From positions 34,698 through 98,697 of the forward strand of contig CACWTR010000012.1 in assembly GCA_902763865.1 (NCBI GenBank): 64,000 nt of DNA, written 5' to 3'. This DNA is from an uncultured Bacteroidales bacterium (lineage in GTDB: Bacteria > Bacteroidota > Bacteroidia > Bacteroidales > Bacteroidaceae). Positions 8,425 through 16,058 of the stretch are shown here, piece by piece. Position 1 is the stretch's first letter. Each line of letters begins with the position of its first letter. The notes below the pieces were generated by a model. That model made no database searches. It saw nothing but the letters and a program-made list of their open reading frames with translations, and was not told the origin of the DNA. The translations under genes were made by a program, and so were the position numbers.

Positions 8425-9060
8425 TCCATCCCAGTTTGCGGGGTCCTTGCGCCATTCGTGGAGGGTAGGGATGTCCTGCTCCTTGATGTAGCCCGTCTTG
8501 AGTGCTTCGGCTACGACGGCCTCGTAGTTGGTGAGGGTGACGAGCTTGACGCCAGCGGCCTTGAAAGCTTCTTCGGCCACGGGGAAGCCGTAGGTGTAGG
8601 AGGCTACCATGCCTACCACTTCGCAGCCTGCCTCCCGGAGGGCTTCCACAGCCTTGAGGCTGCTGCCTCCCGTGCTGATGAGGTCCTCAACGACCACTAC
8701 CTTCATGCCTGGCTTGAGCTCGCCTTCTATGAGGTTCGCCATGCCGTGGTCCTTTGGCTTGCTGCGGACGTAGGCAAAGGGGAGAGCGAGTGCGTCGGCC
8801 ACCAGTGCTCCCTGCGCGATGGCTCCCGTGGCTACGCCGGCCACGCCTTCTGCCTCGGGGAACTGCTCCATGACGAGGCGCGTGAGCTCCACCTTGACGA
8901 AGCTGCGCAGGCCGGGGAAGGAGAGCGTCTTGCGGTTGTCGCAATAGAAGGGACTCTTCCATCCGCTGGCCCATGTGAAGGGATTGGCGGGTTGTAACTT
9001 GATGGCTTTCACTTCGAGCAGCTTGGCTGCAAAGATTGATTCAACGTTGTTCATCATCAT
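8407..9060 (-). CDS. pyrE: Orotate phosphoribosyltransferase
   Basis: Transfers orotate to PRPP to form OMP in pyrimidine synthesis; cytoplasmic. The 217-residue length fits the family. The PRPP-binding motif VVVVEDLISTGGSS and the ASGWKSPFYCDNRKTL substrate region are present. The start has three consecutive ATG codons (MMMNN), so the exact start is uncertain by two residues. Translation upstream is limited by a spacer of CATTTAACC-like words. The C-terminal GLGIRD is derived from the repeat spacer. A promoter-like TACCTTTG lies at 9197-9204. Confidence 0.95.
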   Translation of the reverse strand: MMMNNVESIFAAKLLEVKAIKLQPANPFTWASGWKSPFYCDNRKTLSFPGLRSFVKVELTRLVMEQFPEAEGVAGVATGAIAQGALVADALALPFAYVRSKPKDHGMANLIEGELKPGMKVVVVEDLISTGGSSLKAVEALREAGCEVVGMVASYTYGFPVAEEAFKAAGVKLVTLTNYEAVVAEALKTGYIKEQDIPTLHEWRKDPANWDGLGIRD

Positions 9061-9196
9061 ATATTTATCATTTAATCATTTACCATTTAACCATTTAACG
9101 TTTATTGGCTGTTAGCATCTAAGCATCAGTTGCAGAAGTGCACCGGTGCGCAGAATGAATTCTCTTCGGTTCATGCCTTATGTGTCTATCCGTCTG

Positions 9197-9204
9197 CAAA
9201 GGTA
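9197..9204 (-). promoter_or_regulatory. Probable promoter of the pyrE operon
   Basis: Reads TACCTTTG on the minus strand, matching the Bacteroidetes TAnnTTTG -7 element, about 137 bp before the pyrE start. The rest of the 344-bp gap (9061-9404) holds a CATTTAACC-type word repeat at 9063-9105, a small palindrome GCACCGGTGC, an ATGAAGAATGAGG-type repeat and the palindromic array at 9313-9378. Confidence 0.6.
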
Positions 9205-9312
9205 CGAATAAAAAATGAAGAATGAGGAAGCTTTAGCTCGATAAAATCAATGAAGAGTGAAGAATTTACTGCCGCACCTGCGAATAACGTTCCTCACTCC
9301 ACGAGTGTTTCG

Positions 9313-9378
9313 TTGCTTCATCGCGAACAAGCAATTGCTTCATCGCGATGAAGCAATCACTCCATCGCGATGAAGCAA
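9313..9378. repeat. Palindromic 22-bp array, word I, copy 2
   Basis: Three contiguous 22-bp units (9313-9334, 9335-9356, 9357-9378) in the same order and orientation as copy 1. The middle unit is a perfect palindrome, the first has AACAAGCAA in its right arm, and the third starts TCACTCC. It lies between the end of the polymerase-like gene and the pyrE promoter. Confidence 0.9.
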
Positions 9379-9404
9379 TGAAGTCATCGCGACACCTGTC
9401 CGGC

Positions 9405-10742
9405 TCATTCTCCCTCGTCCGCCTCGCGGCAAAAGAGGCCATAGAGCCAGAAAGCAGTGTAAACCGGTATGCAGAAGACGGGGTAGGAGACGGAGGACAG
9501 CAGCAGCACGATGGCAACGGCCAGCGGTTGGCTGTACCTGCAGGTGCGGCTTATCCGCCAGGAGGAATAGAACAGGATGGCATAAAGCAGCACTCCCACG
9601 AAGATACCATATTGGCTCAGAATCTTCACCAGGCCGCCCGAGAGCGCATAGTTCATCGTTATGTCCTGCCGGAACCAGCTGTTGTCGTTGTCGCGTCCGT
9701 AGCCGAGCAGCGGGTCGTTCTGGTAGTTCAGCCATTCGAAGTACATCGACTCGAACCTGTCCAGCGAGCCGACATACTCGTCGCCGTGTTCCTGCGCACG
9801 ATAGTCCAGGCCCTCCATCTGCTCGCGCGTCAGCCCGTCGAAGTCCGCACGGTCACGGATTTTGTCGCCCATGAAGTCGAAGGAGAAGACGTACCACGAG
9901 ACGGGCAGCACGACGAAGAGGAAGGTGAGGACGCTGCTGAGTTTTCTGCGGCGCAGCGAATAGAGGGCGTAGAGCAGCAGCACGATGCTGTAGCCGGTGG
10001 TCGATACGGTGGTGGCGAGCGCGAGCAGGAGGCAGAGGATGCTCTTGTTACGGCGAAACCGGATGCCGCAGCGCGAGAGGTTGACCTGGATAGCCGCCAC
10101 CAGCATGATGGCAAAGCGCCCCGGCTCCCACGAGCAGCCCGCATTGCGGATGAGGGAGCCATACGTCTGCCCCTTCAGCGGGTCCATCCAGTTGAAGAGG
10201 TACAGCACGTTGTTGCCGAAAGACGTCTGCGGGAACATGCGGAAGAGGAAGCTCCCCGAGTCGGGCAGCAGGACGGCCAGTCCCCACAGCACCAGGCTGA
10301 CGGCGGACAGGATGACCATGATGCGCTCGTACATACGCAGCAGCTCGTGCCCGAACACCCTGACATGGATGAAGGCGACGAAGATGGCGTAGAAGAGAAA
10401 GAAGTAGAAGGACAGGTGGGTGGAGCTGAAGTCGTGGAGCTTATAGCAGACAGCCACGGTCCAGCAGAGCATGATGCCCGCGAAGAGCCACAGCCTGCGA
10501 TGGAGGAAGCTGACCGGATGGCGCACGAGCAGCACCAAGGTCATGACGATAGGGGCGAGCAACGGAACGGGGTCGCCCGAGAGACGCCCCACCATGCGGC
10601 CCGCTCCGGGGGTCATCTGAGCCATGTAGATGACCATCAGGAACACGTAGAGGCGTTCAAAGAAAGCGCAGGGAGCCGTCCGCGGACGGCGGCCCTGCGC
10701 CTTTGAAATCTGTCTGCCGTCGGGGGTGGGACTGCTCACCAC
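9405..10742 (-). CDS. O-antigen polymerase/ligase-like membrane protein
   Basis: Polytopic membrane protein of about 445 residues with roughly ten hydrophobic segments and a large hydrophilic loop (about residues 270-350, containing DNDNSWFRQD). This layout is typical of Wzy/EpsG or WaaL-like proteins that polymerise or ligate surface glycans. I see no diagnostic motif that separates these. It is the last gene of the C10 protease operon: its GTG start at 10742 overlaps the preceding peptide gene by 7 bp. The first 30 codons contain a 52-bp inverted repeat, so the true start could be an internal ATG near residue 35, although that would cut into the first membrane segment. Confidence 0.65.
   Translation of the reverse strand: MVSSPTPDGRQISKAQGRRPRTAPCAFFERLYVFLMVIYMAQMTPGAGRMVGRLSGDPVPLLAPIVMTLVLLVRHPVSFLHRRLWLFAGIMLCWTVAVCYKLHDFSSTHLSFYFFLFYAIFVAFIHVRVFGHELLRMYERIMVILSAVSLVLWGLAVLLPDSGSFLFRMFPQTSFGNNVLYLFNWMDPLKGQTYGSLIRNAGCSWEPGRFAIMLVAAIQVNLSRCGIRFRRNKSILCLLLALATTVSTTGYSIVLLLYALYSLRRRKLSSVLTFLFVVLPVSWYVFSFDFMGDKIRDRADFDGLTREQMEGLDYRAQEHGDEYVGSLDRFESMYFEWLNYQNDPLLGYGRDNDNSWFRQDITMNYALSGGLVKILSQYGIFVGVLLYAILFYSSWRISRTCRYSQPLAVAIVLLLSSVSYPVFCIPVYTAFWLYGLFCREADEGE
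10656..10707. repeat. 52-bp inverted repeat at the 5' end of the polymerase-like gene
   Basis: Nested arms pair across the element: TTCAAAG with CTTTGAA, GCGCAGGG with CCCTGCGC, around the perfect 16-bp palindrome GCCGTCCGCGGACGGC (10675-10690). It would form a very stable RNA hairpin between the peptide gene and the polymerase-like gene. It is either coded through (KAQGRRPRTAPCAFF) or acts as an attenuator or processing site. Confidence 0.85.
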
Positions 10743-10921
10743 TCTTTGTCCCAGACTTTGACGTCGGTTATCTGTTTTGCAGAGGGGTCCAAGTTGCCGC
10801 CCTTATCTACGCCGCCGTAACCGATGCCGTAGCCGTCGTTGCCGATGCCGCTTACGGCCAGCATCTGCTCGGCCTCTGCCTGTTCCTGCTTCATGAGCGG
10901 AATGATATATGACTTCTTCAT
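10736..10921 (-). CDS. 61-residue peptide with leader-like N-terminus
   Basis: Encodes a short peptide that begins MKKSYIIPLMKQEQAEAEQ and continues LAVSG, then a Gly/Asp-rich stretch (GNDGYGIGYGGVDKGG) and an acidic aromatic end (VWDKEW). The MKKxYixP start followed by a LxxSG site is, from memory, common on small uncharacterised Bacteroidales proteins and resembles a leader with a double-glycine-like cleavage site. It is the fourth gene of the operon, 5 bp after the cohesin-like gene and overlapping the next gene by 7 bp, so it is very likely translated. Function unknown; a secreted or modified peptide is one possibility. Confidence 0.7.
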   Translation of the reverse strand: MKKSYIIPLMKQEQAEAEQMLAVSGIGNDGYGIGYGGVDKGGNLDPSAKQITDVKVWDKEW

Positions 10922-10926
10922 AGCCT

Positions 10927-12132
10927 TTATTTTATTGTTTTCCTTCCGTTTTCTACCACGATTCCCTTATAGCTCTTGCCTACCCGCTGTCCTGCGAGGT
11001 TGTAGGTGGCTTCCTCTCCCAGCGGGAGGGCTGGGGCGAGGCTTCCGATGCTGGTTGCCATTCCGTCGATTACGGCAAGAATCTTCACTCCCGCCTCTTC
11101 AACTTCCGTCAGTACGTCGAGGAAGTCGAAGTAGGCGCGGAAAGCCTTCATCTTCGTCTCGCCCGTGGAGTACCAGAACAAGTTGTCATGGAGGAAAAGC
11201 GTGTACTTGTTGAGCACGGTCCCTGCGCGGTAGGTGCCGTAGAAGCCGCTATACACAACCCTTCGGGAGCCAGTCCTACCGTTGTCGAACTCGATGCAGG
11301 CCGCCTCTTCGTCCGGAACGACATCAACACCGTTGACCGTAAATTCCGAAACGGGCTGCGACACCTTGATGATGTAGGGATGGTTCGCCTCGATAGCATT
11401 TGTGCTCTCGAAGTTTACGGTAATCCCCTTCACGTGTTCGCTCGCGTCATGCTCTGTTTCCGTGCCGGTGAAGTCGGCCAGCTTCACGTCGTTGCCAAAG
11501 GCTTCCTTCACCTGGGCCTCCGTCATGGCGAAGGGCAGGCAGAGCGTGCTCCACTCGTCGGCCTTGATAGTGCGGCGGACCACTGCCTCGACACCGGAGG
11601 CTGCAGCAGGAGACAGGGTTGACGTCTCGTCAAGCACGACCTGCGAGTTCACGATGATGTTGAACGTGACGGGTTCCGGCCTGTCCGGTGTGGCATCGGT
11701 CTGCACGAACTCAATGGGCGAGATGGTAGCCTGATAAGTTCCTTCGGCCAGGTTCTTCTGTGCCTTGACGGGCAGTATCAGCAGCGTACCGCTCTGTGCT
11801 GTGAACGGTTTGCTGCCTGGCGAGAAGCATTGGAACCGGTCCAGCCCCTGAGGGGTGTAGATAGAGCTGACGACGTGCTCCGTGGTGTAGATGTCGCCCG
11901 GGATGAAGGAGGGACAGCCTTCGCCGTCCGCCACGGAGCTGATTCCCTCCGGATAGGCGATGTCGAACTGATAGGCCGTATAGGGCTGGGTTCCGAAGTC
12001 GAAGTAGATAACGACATTGGACGTGCCGCCCCGGGCAATGCTCACCTCGGGCACGGTCAGTGTCAGTCCGCCTCTGGCCCCGGCTATGCCGAAGAGGGCA
12101 AGGAGGCAGAATGATATGAGTTTACGTTTCAT
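10927..12132 (-). CDS. Secreted cohesin-like protein with shared C-terminal tail
   Basis: Secreted, 401 residues: signal peptide about 1-21 (ending GIAGARG). Residues 22-170 resemble a cohesin-type beta sandwich (VPEVSIARGGTSNVVIYFDFG, AYQFDIAYPEGI). Residues 190-360 form a second beta-rich domain with WSTLCLPFA and FRAYFDF, commonly seen before the tail in Prevotella-type surface proteins. The last 30 residues are the shared tail (TYNLAGQRV...ENGRKTIK). It lies 18 bp after the dockerin-bearing gene and 5 bp before the peptide gene. A scaffold or adhesin role alongside the neighbouring dockerin-like modules is inferred from domain resemblance only. Confidence 0.6.
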   Translation of the reverse strand: MKRKLISFCLLALFGIAGARGGLTLTVPEVSIARGGTSNVVIYFDFGTQPYTAYQFDIAYPEGISSVADGEGCPSFIPGDIYTTEHVVSSIYTPQGLDRFQCFSPGSKPFTAQSGTLLILPVKAQKNLAEGTYQATISPIEFVQTDATPDRPEPVTFNIIVNSQVVLDETSTLSPAAASGVEAVVRRTIKADEWSTLCLPFAMTEAQVKEAFGNDVKLADFTGTETEHDASEHVKGITVNFESTNAIEANHPYIIKVSQPVSEFTVNGVDVVPDEEAACIEFDNGRTGSRRVVYSGFYGTYRAGTVLNKYTLFLHDNLFWYSTGETKMKAFRAYFDFLDVLTEVEEAGVKILAVIDGMATSIGSLAPALPLGEEATYNLAGQRVGKSYKGIVVENGRKTIK

Positions 12133-12150
12133 AGTTGTATGTGTTGTTGT

Positions 12151-15100
12151 TTATTTTGTCTTTACTGAGTTAGCTATCTCGACCACATCGGAGATGGTAA
12201 TCGCGCCGTCGTTGTTAGCATCGGCTTCGTCCGCCGAGAAGTTGCCGGCTGAGCCGTCGCGGATGTAGTTGGCTTCGAGTACGACATCAGCAATGGAGAA
12301 TTTGCCGTCGCCGTTCACGTCGCCCAAGCGATGGAAGACGGGGTAGAGCTTTGTCTCGGCACCGACAATCCAGGTAAAGGTGGGGTCGGAGGAGAGGAGC
12401 TTCAGTCCGTCCGTAGCGTTGGCCCGGCGTCGGGCGGAGGGAGAGGAGGTGTCGGCATCGGTGTACCATCCCTCGAACCTGCAGCATCGCTCGGGTTCAG
12501 CCGTCAGCACGACTTCCTCGCCATACTCGTAGTAACCCGATCCGCCGCCGCTGACTGTGCCGCCGGCTGAGGTGCCGCCATCGTTGTTGACGATGTTGCT
12601 GACGGAGAGATTGAAGGATTCGCGGTCGAAGAAGAGCTTCAGCTCCTTCTTTGCCGAGAGGTAGTAGTCGTAGGTCGTCTCGGTGGAGAGGATGTTGCCG
12701 TCGATGCTCCAGCGGTTGAAGATGAAGCCGTAGGAGGGTATCACCTTCAGGGTGAGCGTCGTGCCGTACTTGTACGACGGCTGGGGTGCCTGCGGAGTGT
12801 CGAAGACGGTCTTTTCGCCATGATATTCCTCGGCGAGAACTACGACGTTTGCTGCCTCGGGGAAGTTGTATGCCAGGTTGAGCTGGACGGGCTTGTCGGT
12901 TTGCTCTATCCAAGAGATGGGAGTGGCGGTAAGGCCCACGTGACCATCGACATCGACGATGAGGGCCGTGTTGACCGTCAGGCAGAAGAATCCGTCGTTA
13001 TGCGGAATTCGGCTCAGGTCAACGGTCAGTTTCTTGTCGTTAATGTCATACCGGACTTCCGACATATCCACTACATCTCCCTGGTTGACGAGTGTGACGG
13101 CCTTGGGCAGCAGCTCCCGGATGGCGTCGGTGAAGGTGATTTCAACCGACTGCACCTCGGTGTTGCTGACGCTCACGTCGCTTTCGGCCTCCATGCCGTT
13201 CAGCTTCACGGAGATGATGTTGAGCGTTGCGGCAGGCTTGGGCGTGAAGCGGACGGTGTAGCTGGTCGTACCGCTCTGGCAGTTGTCGATGATGTGTATG
13301 AGGTCTTCGTGGGTGGCACGCTTCTTGTCGGGCAGTGTGGCCCACGTCTGCCAGATGTTGCGCAGGGGAAGGATGGTGCCGTCCTGACGCACCACCTCAG
13401 TGATGGTGGCATTGCCGCCGGTGGGGTCTTCGACCTTGGCGTAGGTCCAGCCGCCGGCTGCGGCATCGACGGTGAGGGTGTACTCGTAGGCGGAAGCTTC
13501 AACCACCGAGGCCGTGCCGATGGCAATGGGCTCCTGGGTGCCGTCGCTGAGGTAGAGCGTGTCGGGCAGGTTCTGGGCATCCTCTTTGCCGTTCACGGCC
13601 CAACCGTAGTTAGCATTGGCGTTGCCTTCCACGACGATGCTGCGGATGAGCTCGTGGATTCTGATTTTGTTCAGGAGCGAGAGGTTGGGGTTCTGGCTCA
13701 GGGTGAGCTGCGTGTAGCCAGTGTTATACTCGATGAAGTGGCCGAGCAGGCTCGACGTCATCCACCACTGGGCGTAGGCATGTCCGTGTGCCGGCAGCGT
13801 GCCGAAGTCGGTGGTGACGCTCTTGCCGAAGGCGAGCGACTTCTCCTGTCCGTTCAGCTGCGACGAGGTAATCTTGTATTGCAGGAAGAGGCTCTCTTCG
13901 TTATCGACTATCTCGGGCTGTGCCGTCACCATGCGGAGGTTCTCGGCGTCGCCGTAGCCGATGTTGCTGATGAGCACGGCGAACTCTGCTTCCTCTGCGG
14001 GTTCGATGATGTCTTTCGTGATGGCATCGTCAGCAATGATGTCGCGTTGCATGAAGTAGTCCAGGTTCAGCTCTGGCGTGGGCTTCACGGTCATGAGCTG
14101 TTCCGTGAGGTCGGCATGCCGCTCCTTGCCATCGACGGTGAAGGTGAGGCTACCGCCAAAGACGTAGTCCGTGCTGACGATGGGGGCCGCATACTTGGTG
14201 GGCACGAACTTCACTTTCAGCACGCCGGTGCGTCCGGCATCGAGTGTCCAAGGACCGGAGACTCCGCCCGTGAAGCCGGTGAGTTCGGTATAGCTGATGT
14301 CGAACTCGCGGTCTGTAGCCAGCTCGCCGTTGGGCATCCGCTCGGTGAGGTTGAGCAGGATGTCCTCCATCGGCTTGTCGCTGCCGTTGTCTATGGTAAG
14401 GGTTCCCTCAAAGGCCTGGCGGGTGAGTGTGAGCAGCTGACTGAACTGCAGCTTGACGGTGACGATGACGTCCTCGTCCTCTACGACAGTAGCTATTACG
14501 CAGTTGCCAGGCAGGATGGGCTTGCAGTTGTTGCCGATGGAGGTGTAGGCAAAGATTTCGCGGTATTTCGGCTCGTCACCGCACTTCCATGTGTATTCAG
14601 CCTTCCACCTGATGCTGCAGCCCTCGTCGCTCTCAGCTTCGCGGGTGTAGCGGATGAGTATGAAGCTCGTCTCCTGCGGACGGAGGTCGAAGGCGATGGG
14701 GGTGAGTGCTTCCCAGCGGAAGCCTTCTATTTCGGGCACTTCGAGCGTCACGTCGCGAGCCTTGATGAGTCCGCGGTTGGTCAGCGTGACCTGCACATCG
14801 ACGTGTTCTCCAACGGCCACGTCGCTCACCTTGACGCGACCGGGAGCGGAGATGGTCACCTGCGGTGCGGGCACGGCCACTTCCAGCGTGGCTTCCGTCA
14901 CAATCTCGTAGCCGTCGCCTTCTTCTGTCTCAACCACGCGGTACTCGATGTTGATGCCGTCGCCTATGCTCAGGTTCACGGTGCGCTCGGTGGTCTGTCC
15001 GGGATAGATGAGGATGTTGTTGGTGTAGGTTTCGTGCCCCTCAGCCGTCACGGTGTACTCGTAGTAGCCCTCCACCTGTGTAGTGGAGGCAGTGCCGGTG

Positions 15101-16035
15101 GTGCCGGTGTTGAGCGTGCAGACGACTTCGCCCGTCAGTGCGTTGCGCATCTCGATGGTGGCGTTCTGCACCTTCGGGGCATCGGCTTCGTAGTAGGTGT
15201 ATTCATCGCAGACGGAGAAGACGACCGTTCCCTTGGCATCCGAGACGATGGTCACCTGATAGGGCAGTATCTGGTTGTTGCCGTTCTCGATGTTGATGCC
15301 GATGTATCCGTCGTAGCGCGTGTTGGCTTCGCCCGCGGGGGACATGGCGATGACAGCCGTGGCCGTCTGCCCCGCCTCGATGGGCATCAAGGCTCCCTGC
15401 AGGCTCATCCAGTCGGGCAGCTGCAGCGAGATAGGGCCGGTCGTGGCTGTCCCCGTGTTGGTAATGCCGAGCATGTAGGTGCTGACGGAGTCCTTCTTCA
15501 CTGTAGTGACAATGCCGGTAACATCGAGGCTGATGCTGGCATGAGGCGTGGTTGGGATGACGATGGCTCCGTTGGTGCTGCCCGTGCAGACATTTGTGCC
15601 GTCGGCCTTGCAGAGAAGGGCCTTAGTGACAGTGACGGCGTATGAACGTCCGTCGAGCCATTCCTGCGAGGTCCCCACGTCGAGCGTCAGCATCTCTCCG
15701 CTGTTTCCTTTGAAGGGCATGTTCTGTGCCGAGAAAGCTGTTATCTTATAGAGGTTGTTATCCCTGTCGATGCAGGCGGCACTCAGCTGATGTCCGTCGG
15801 CGCGGGCCGCAGCGAGCTGGCAGCCGTCGGCATTGATACTCCCGCCGCGCGGCAGCTTCAGGGTGAGCTCCACGGCAACGATGTCATCGGTGTTCTCCAT
15901 CGTGACGGGAAGGCTTACCGTCTGCCCCAGCGACAGATACTTCATCTCCGCGCTGCCCACCTTGACGGTGTTCTGAGCCGCTGCCCCCAGCATCGGGAGC
16001 AGCAGCGTTAGCAGCATCATTATTCTTGTCTTCAT
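12151..16035 (-). CDS. Large secreted protein with cohesin-like, CARDB-like and dockerin-like modules
   Basis: Secreted, 1294 residues with signal peptide 1-21. Residues 22-165 resemble a cohesin-like beta sandwich. Residues 170-1000 are a series of immunoglobulin-like/CARDB-type beta modules. Two InlB B-repeat-like segments follow near 1085-1200 (YGTTLTLKVIPSYGFIFNRW and EYGEEVVLTAEPERCCRFEGW). The C-terminus (about 1238-1294) is dockerin type I-like: two calcium-loop repeats (DVNGDGKFSIADVV and DANNDGAITISDVV). It lacks the YNLxGQ tail of its neighbours. It starts 23 bp after the giant protease gene. One protein bearing both a cohesin-like and a dockerin-like module would allow chain assembly; this is a hypothesis. 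Confidence 0.6.
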   Translation of the reverse strand: MKTRIMMLLTLLLPMLGAAAQNTVKVGSAEMKYLSLGQTVSLPVTMENTDDIVAVELTLKLPRGGSINADGCQLAAARADGHQLSAACIDRDNNLYKITAFSAQNMPFKGNSGEMLTLDVGTSQEWLDGRSYAVTVTKALLCKADGTNVCTGSTNGAIVIPTTPHASISLDVTGIVTTVKKDSVSTYMLGITNTGTATTGPISLQLPDWMSLQGALMPIEAGQTATAVIAMSPAGEANTRYDGYIGINIENGNNQILPYQVTIVSDAKGTVVFSVCDEYTYYEADAPKVQNATIEMRNALTGEVVCTLNTGTTGTASTTQVEGYYEYTVTAEGHETYTNNILIYPGQTTERTVNLSIGDGINIEYRVVETEEGDGYEIVTEATLEVAVPAPQVTISAPGRVKVSDVAVGEHVDVQVTLTNRGLIKARDVTLEVPEIEGFRWEALTPIAFDLRPQETSFILIRYTREAESDEGCSIRWKAEYTWKCGDEPKYREIFAYTSIGNNCKPILPGNCVIATVVEDEDVIVTVKLQFSQLLTLTRQAFEGTLTIDNGSDKPMEDILLNLTERMPNGELATDREFDISYTELTGFTGGVSGPWTLDAGRTGVLKVKFVPTKYAAPIVSTDYVFGGSLTFTVDGKERHADLTEQLMTVKPTPELNLDYFMQRDIIADDAITKDIIEPAEEAEFAVLISNIGYGDAENLRMVTAQPEIVDNEESLFLQYKITSSQLNGQEKSLAFGKSVTTDFGTLPAHGHAYAQWWMTSSLLGHFIEYNTGYTQLTLSQNPNLSLLNKIRIHELIRSIVVEGNANANYGWAVNGKEDAQNLPDTLYLSDGTQEPIAIGTASVVEASAYEYTLTVDAAAGGWTYAKVEDPTGGNATITEVVRQDGTILPLRNIWQTWATLPDKKRATHEDLIHIIDNCQSGTTSYTVRFTPKPAATLNIISVKLNGMEAESDVSVSNTEVQSVEITFTDAIRELLPKAVTLVNQGDVVDMSEVRYDINDKKLTVDLSRIPHNDGFFCLTVNTALIVDVDGHVGLTATPISWIEQTDKPVQLNLAYNFPEAANVVVLAEEYHGEKTVFDTPQAPQPSYKYGTTLTLKVIPSYGFIFNRWSIDGNILSTETTYDYYLSAKKELKLFFDRESFNLSVSNIVNNDGGTSAGGTVSGGGSGYYEYGEEVVLTAEPERCCRFEGWYTDADTSSPSARRRANATDGLKLLSSDPTFTWIVGAETKLYPVFHRLGDVNGDGKFSIADVVLEANYIRDGSAGNFSADEADANNDGAITISDVVEIANSVKTK

Positions 16036-16058
16036 AGGATATATGTGTTTTCTGTTTG

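Noticed and set aside
12820..15645. Long plus-strand frame opposite the cohesin/dockerin gene
   Set aside because: It mirrors codon positions of the real minus-strand gene, has no recognisable domain and is rich in Val/Gly/Asp/Arg as expected for an antisense shadow.
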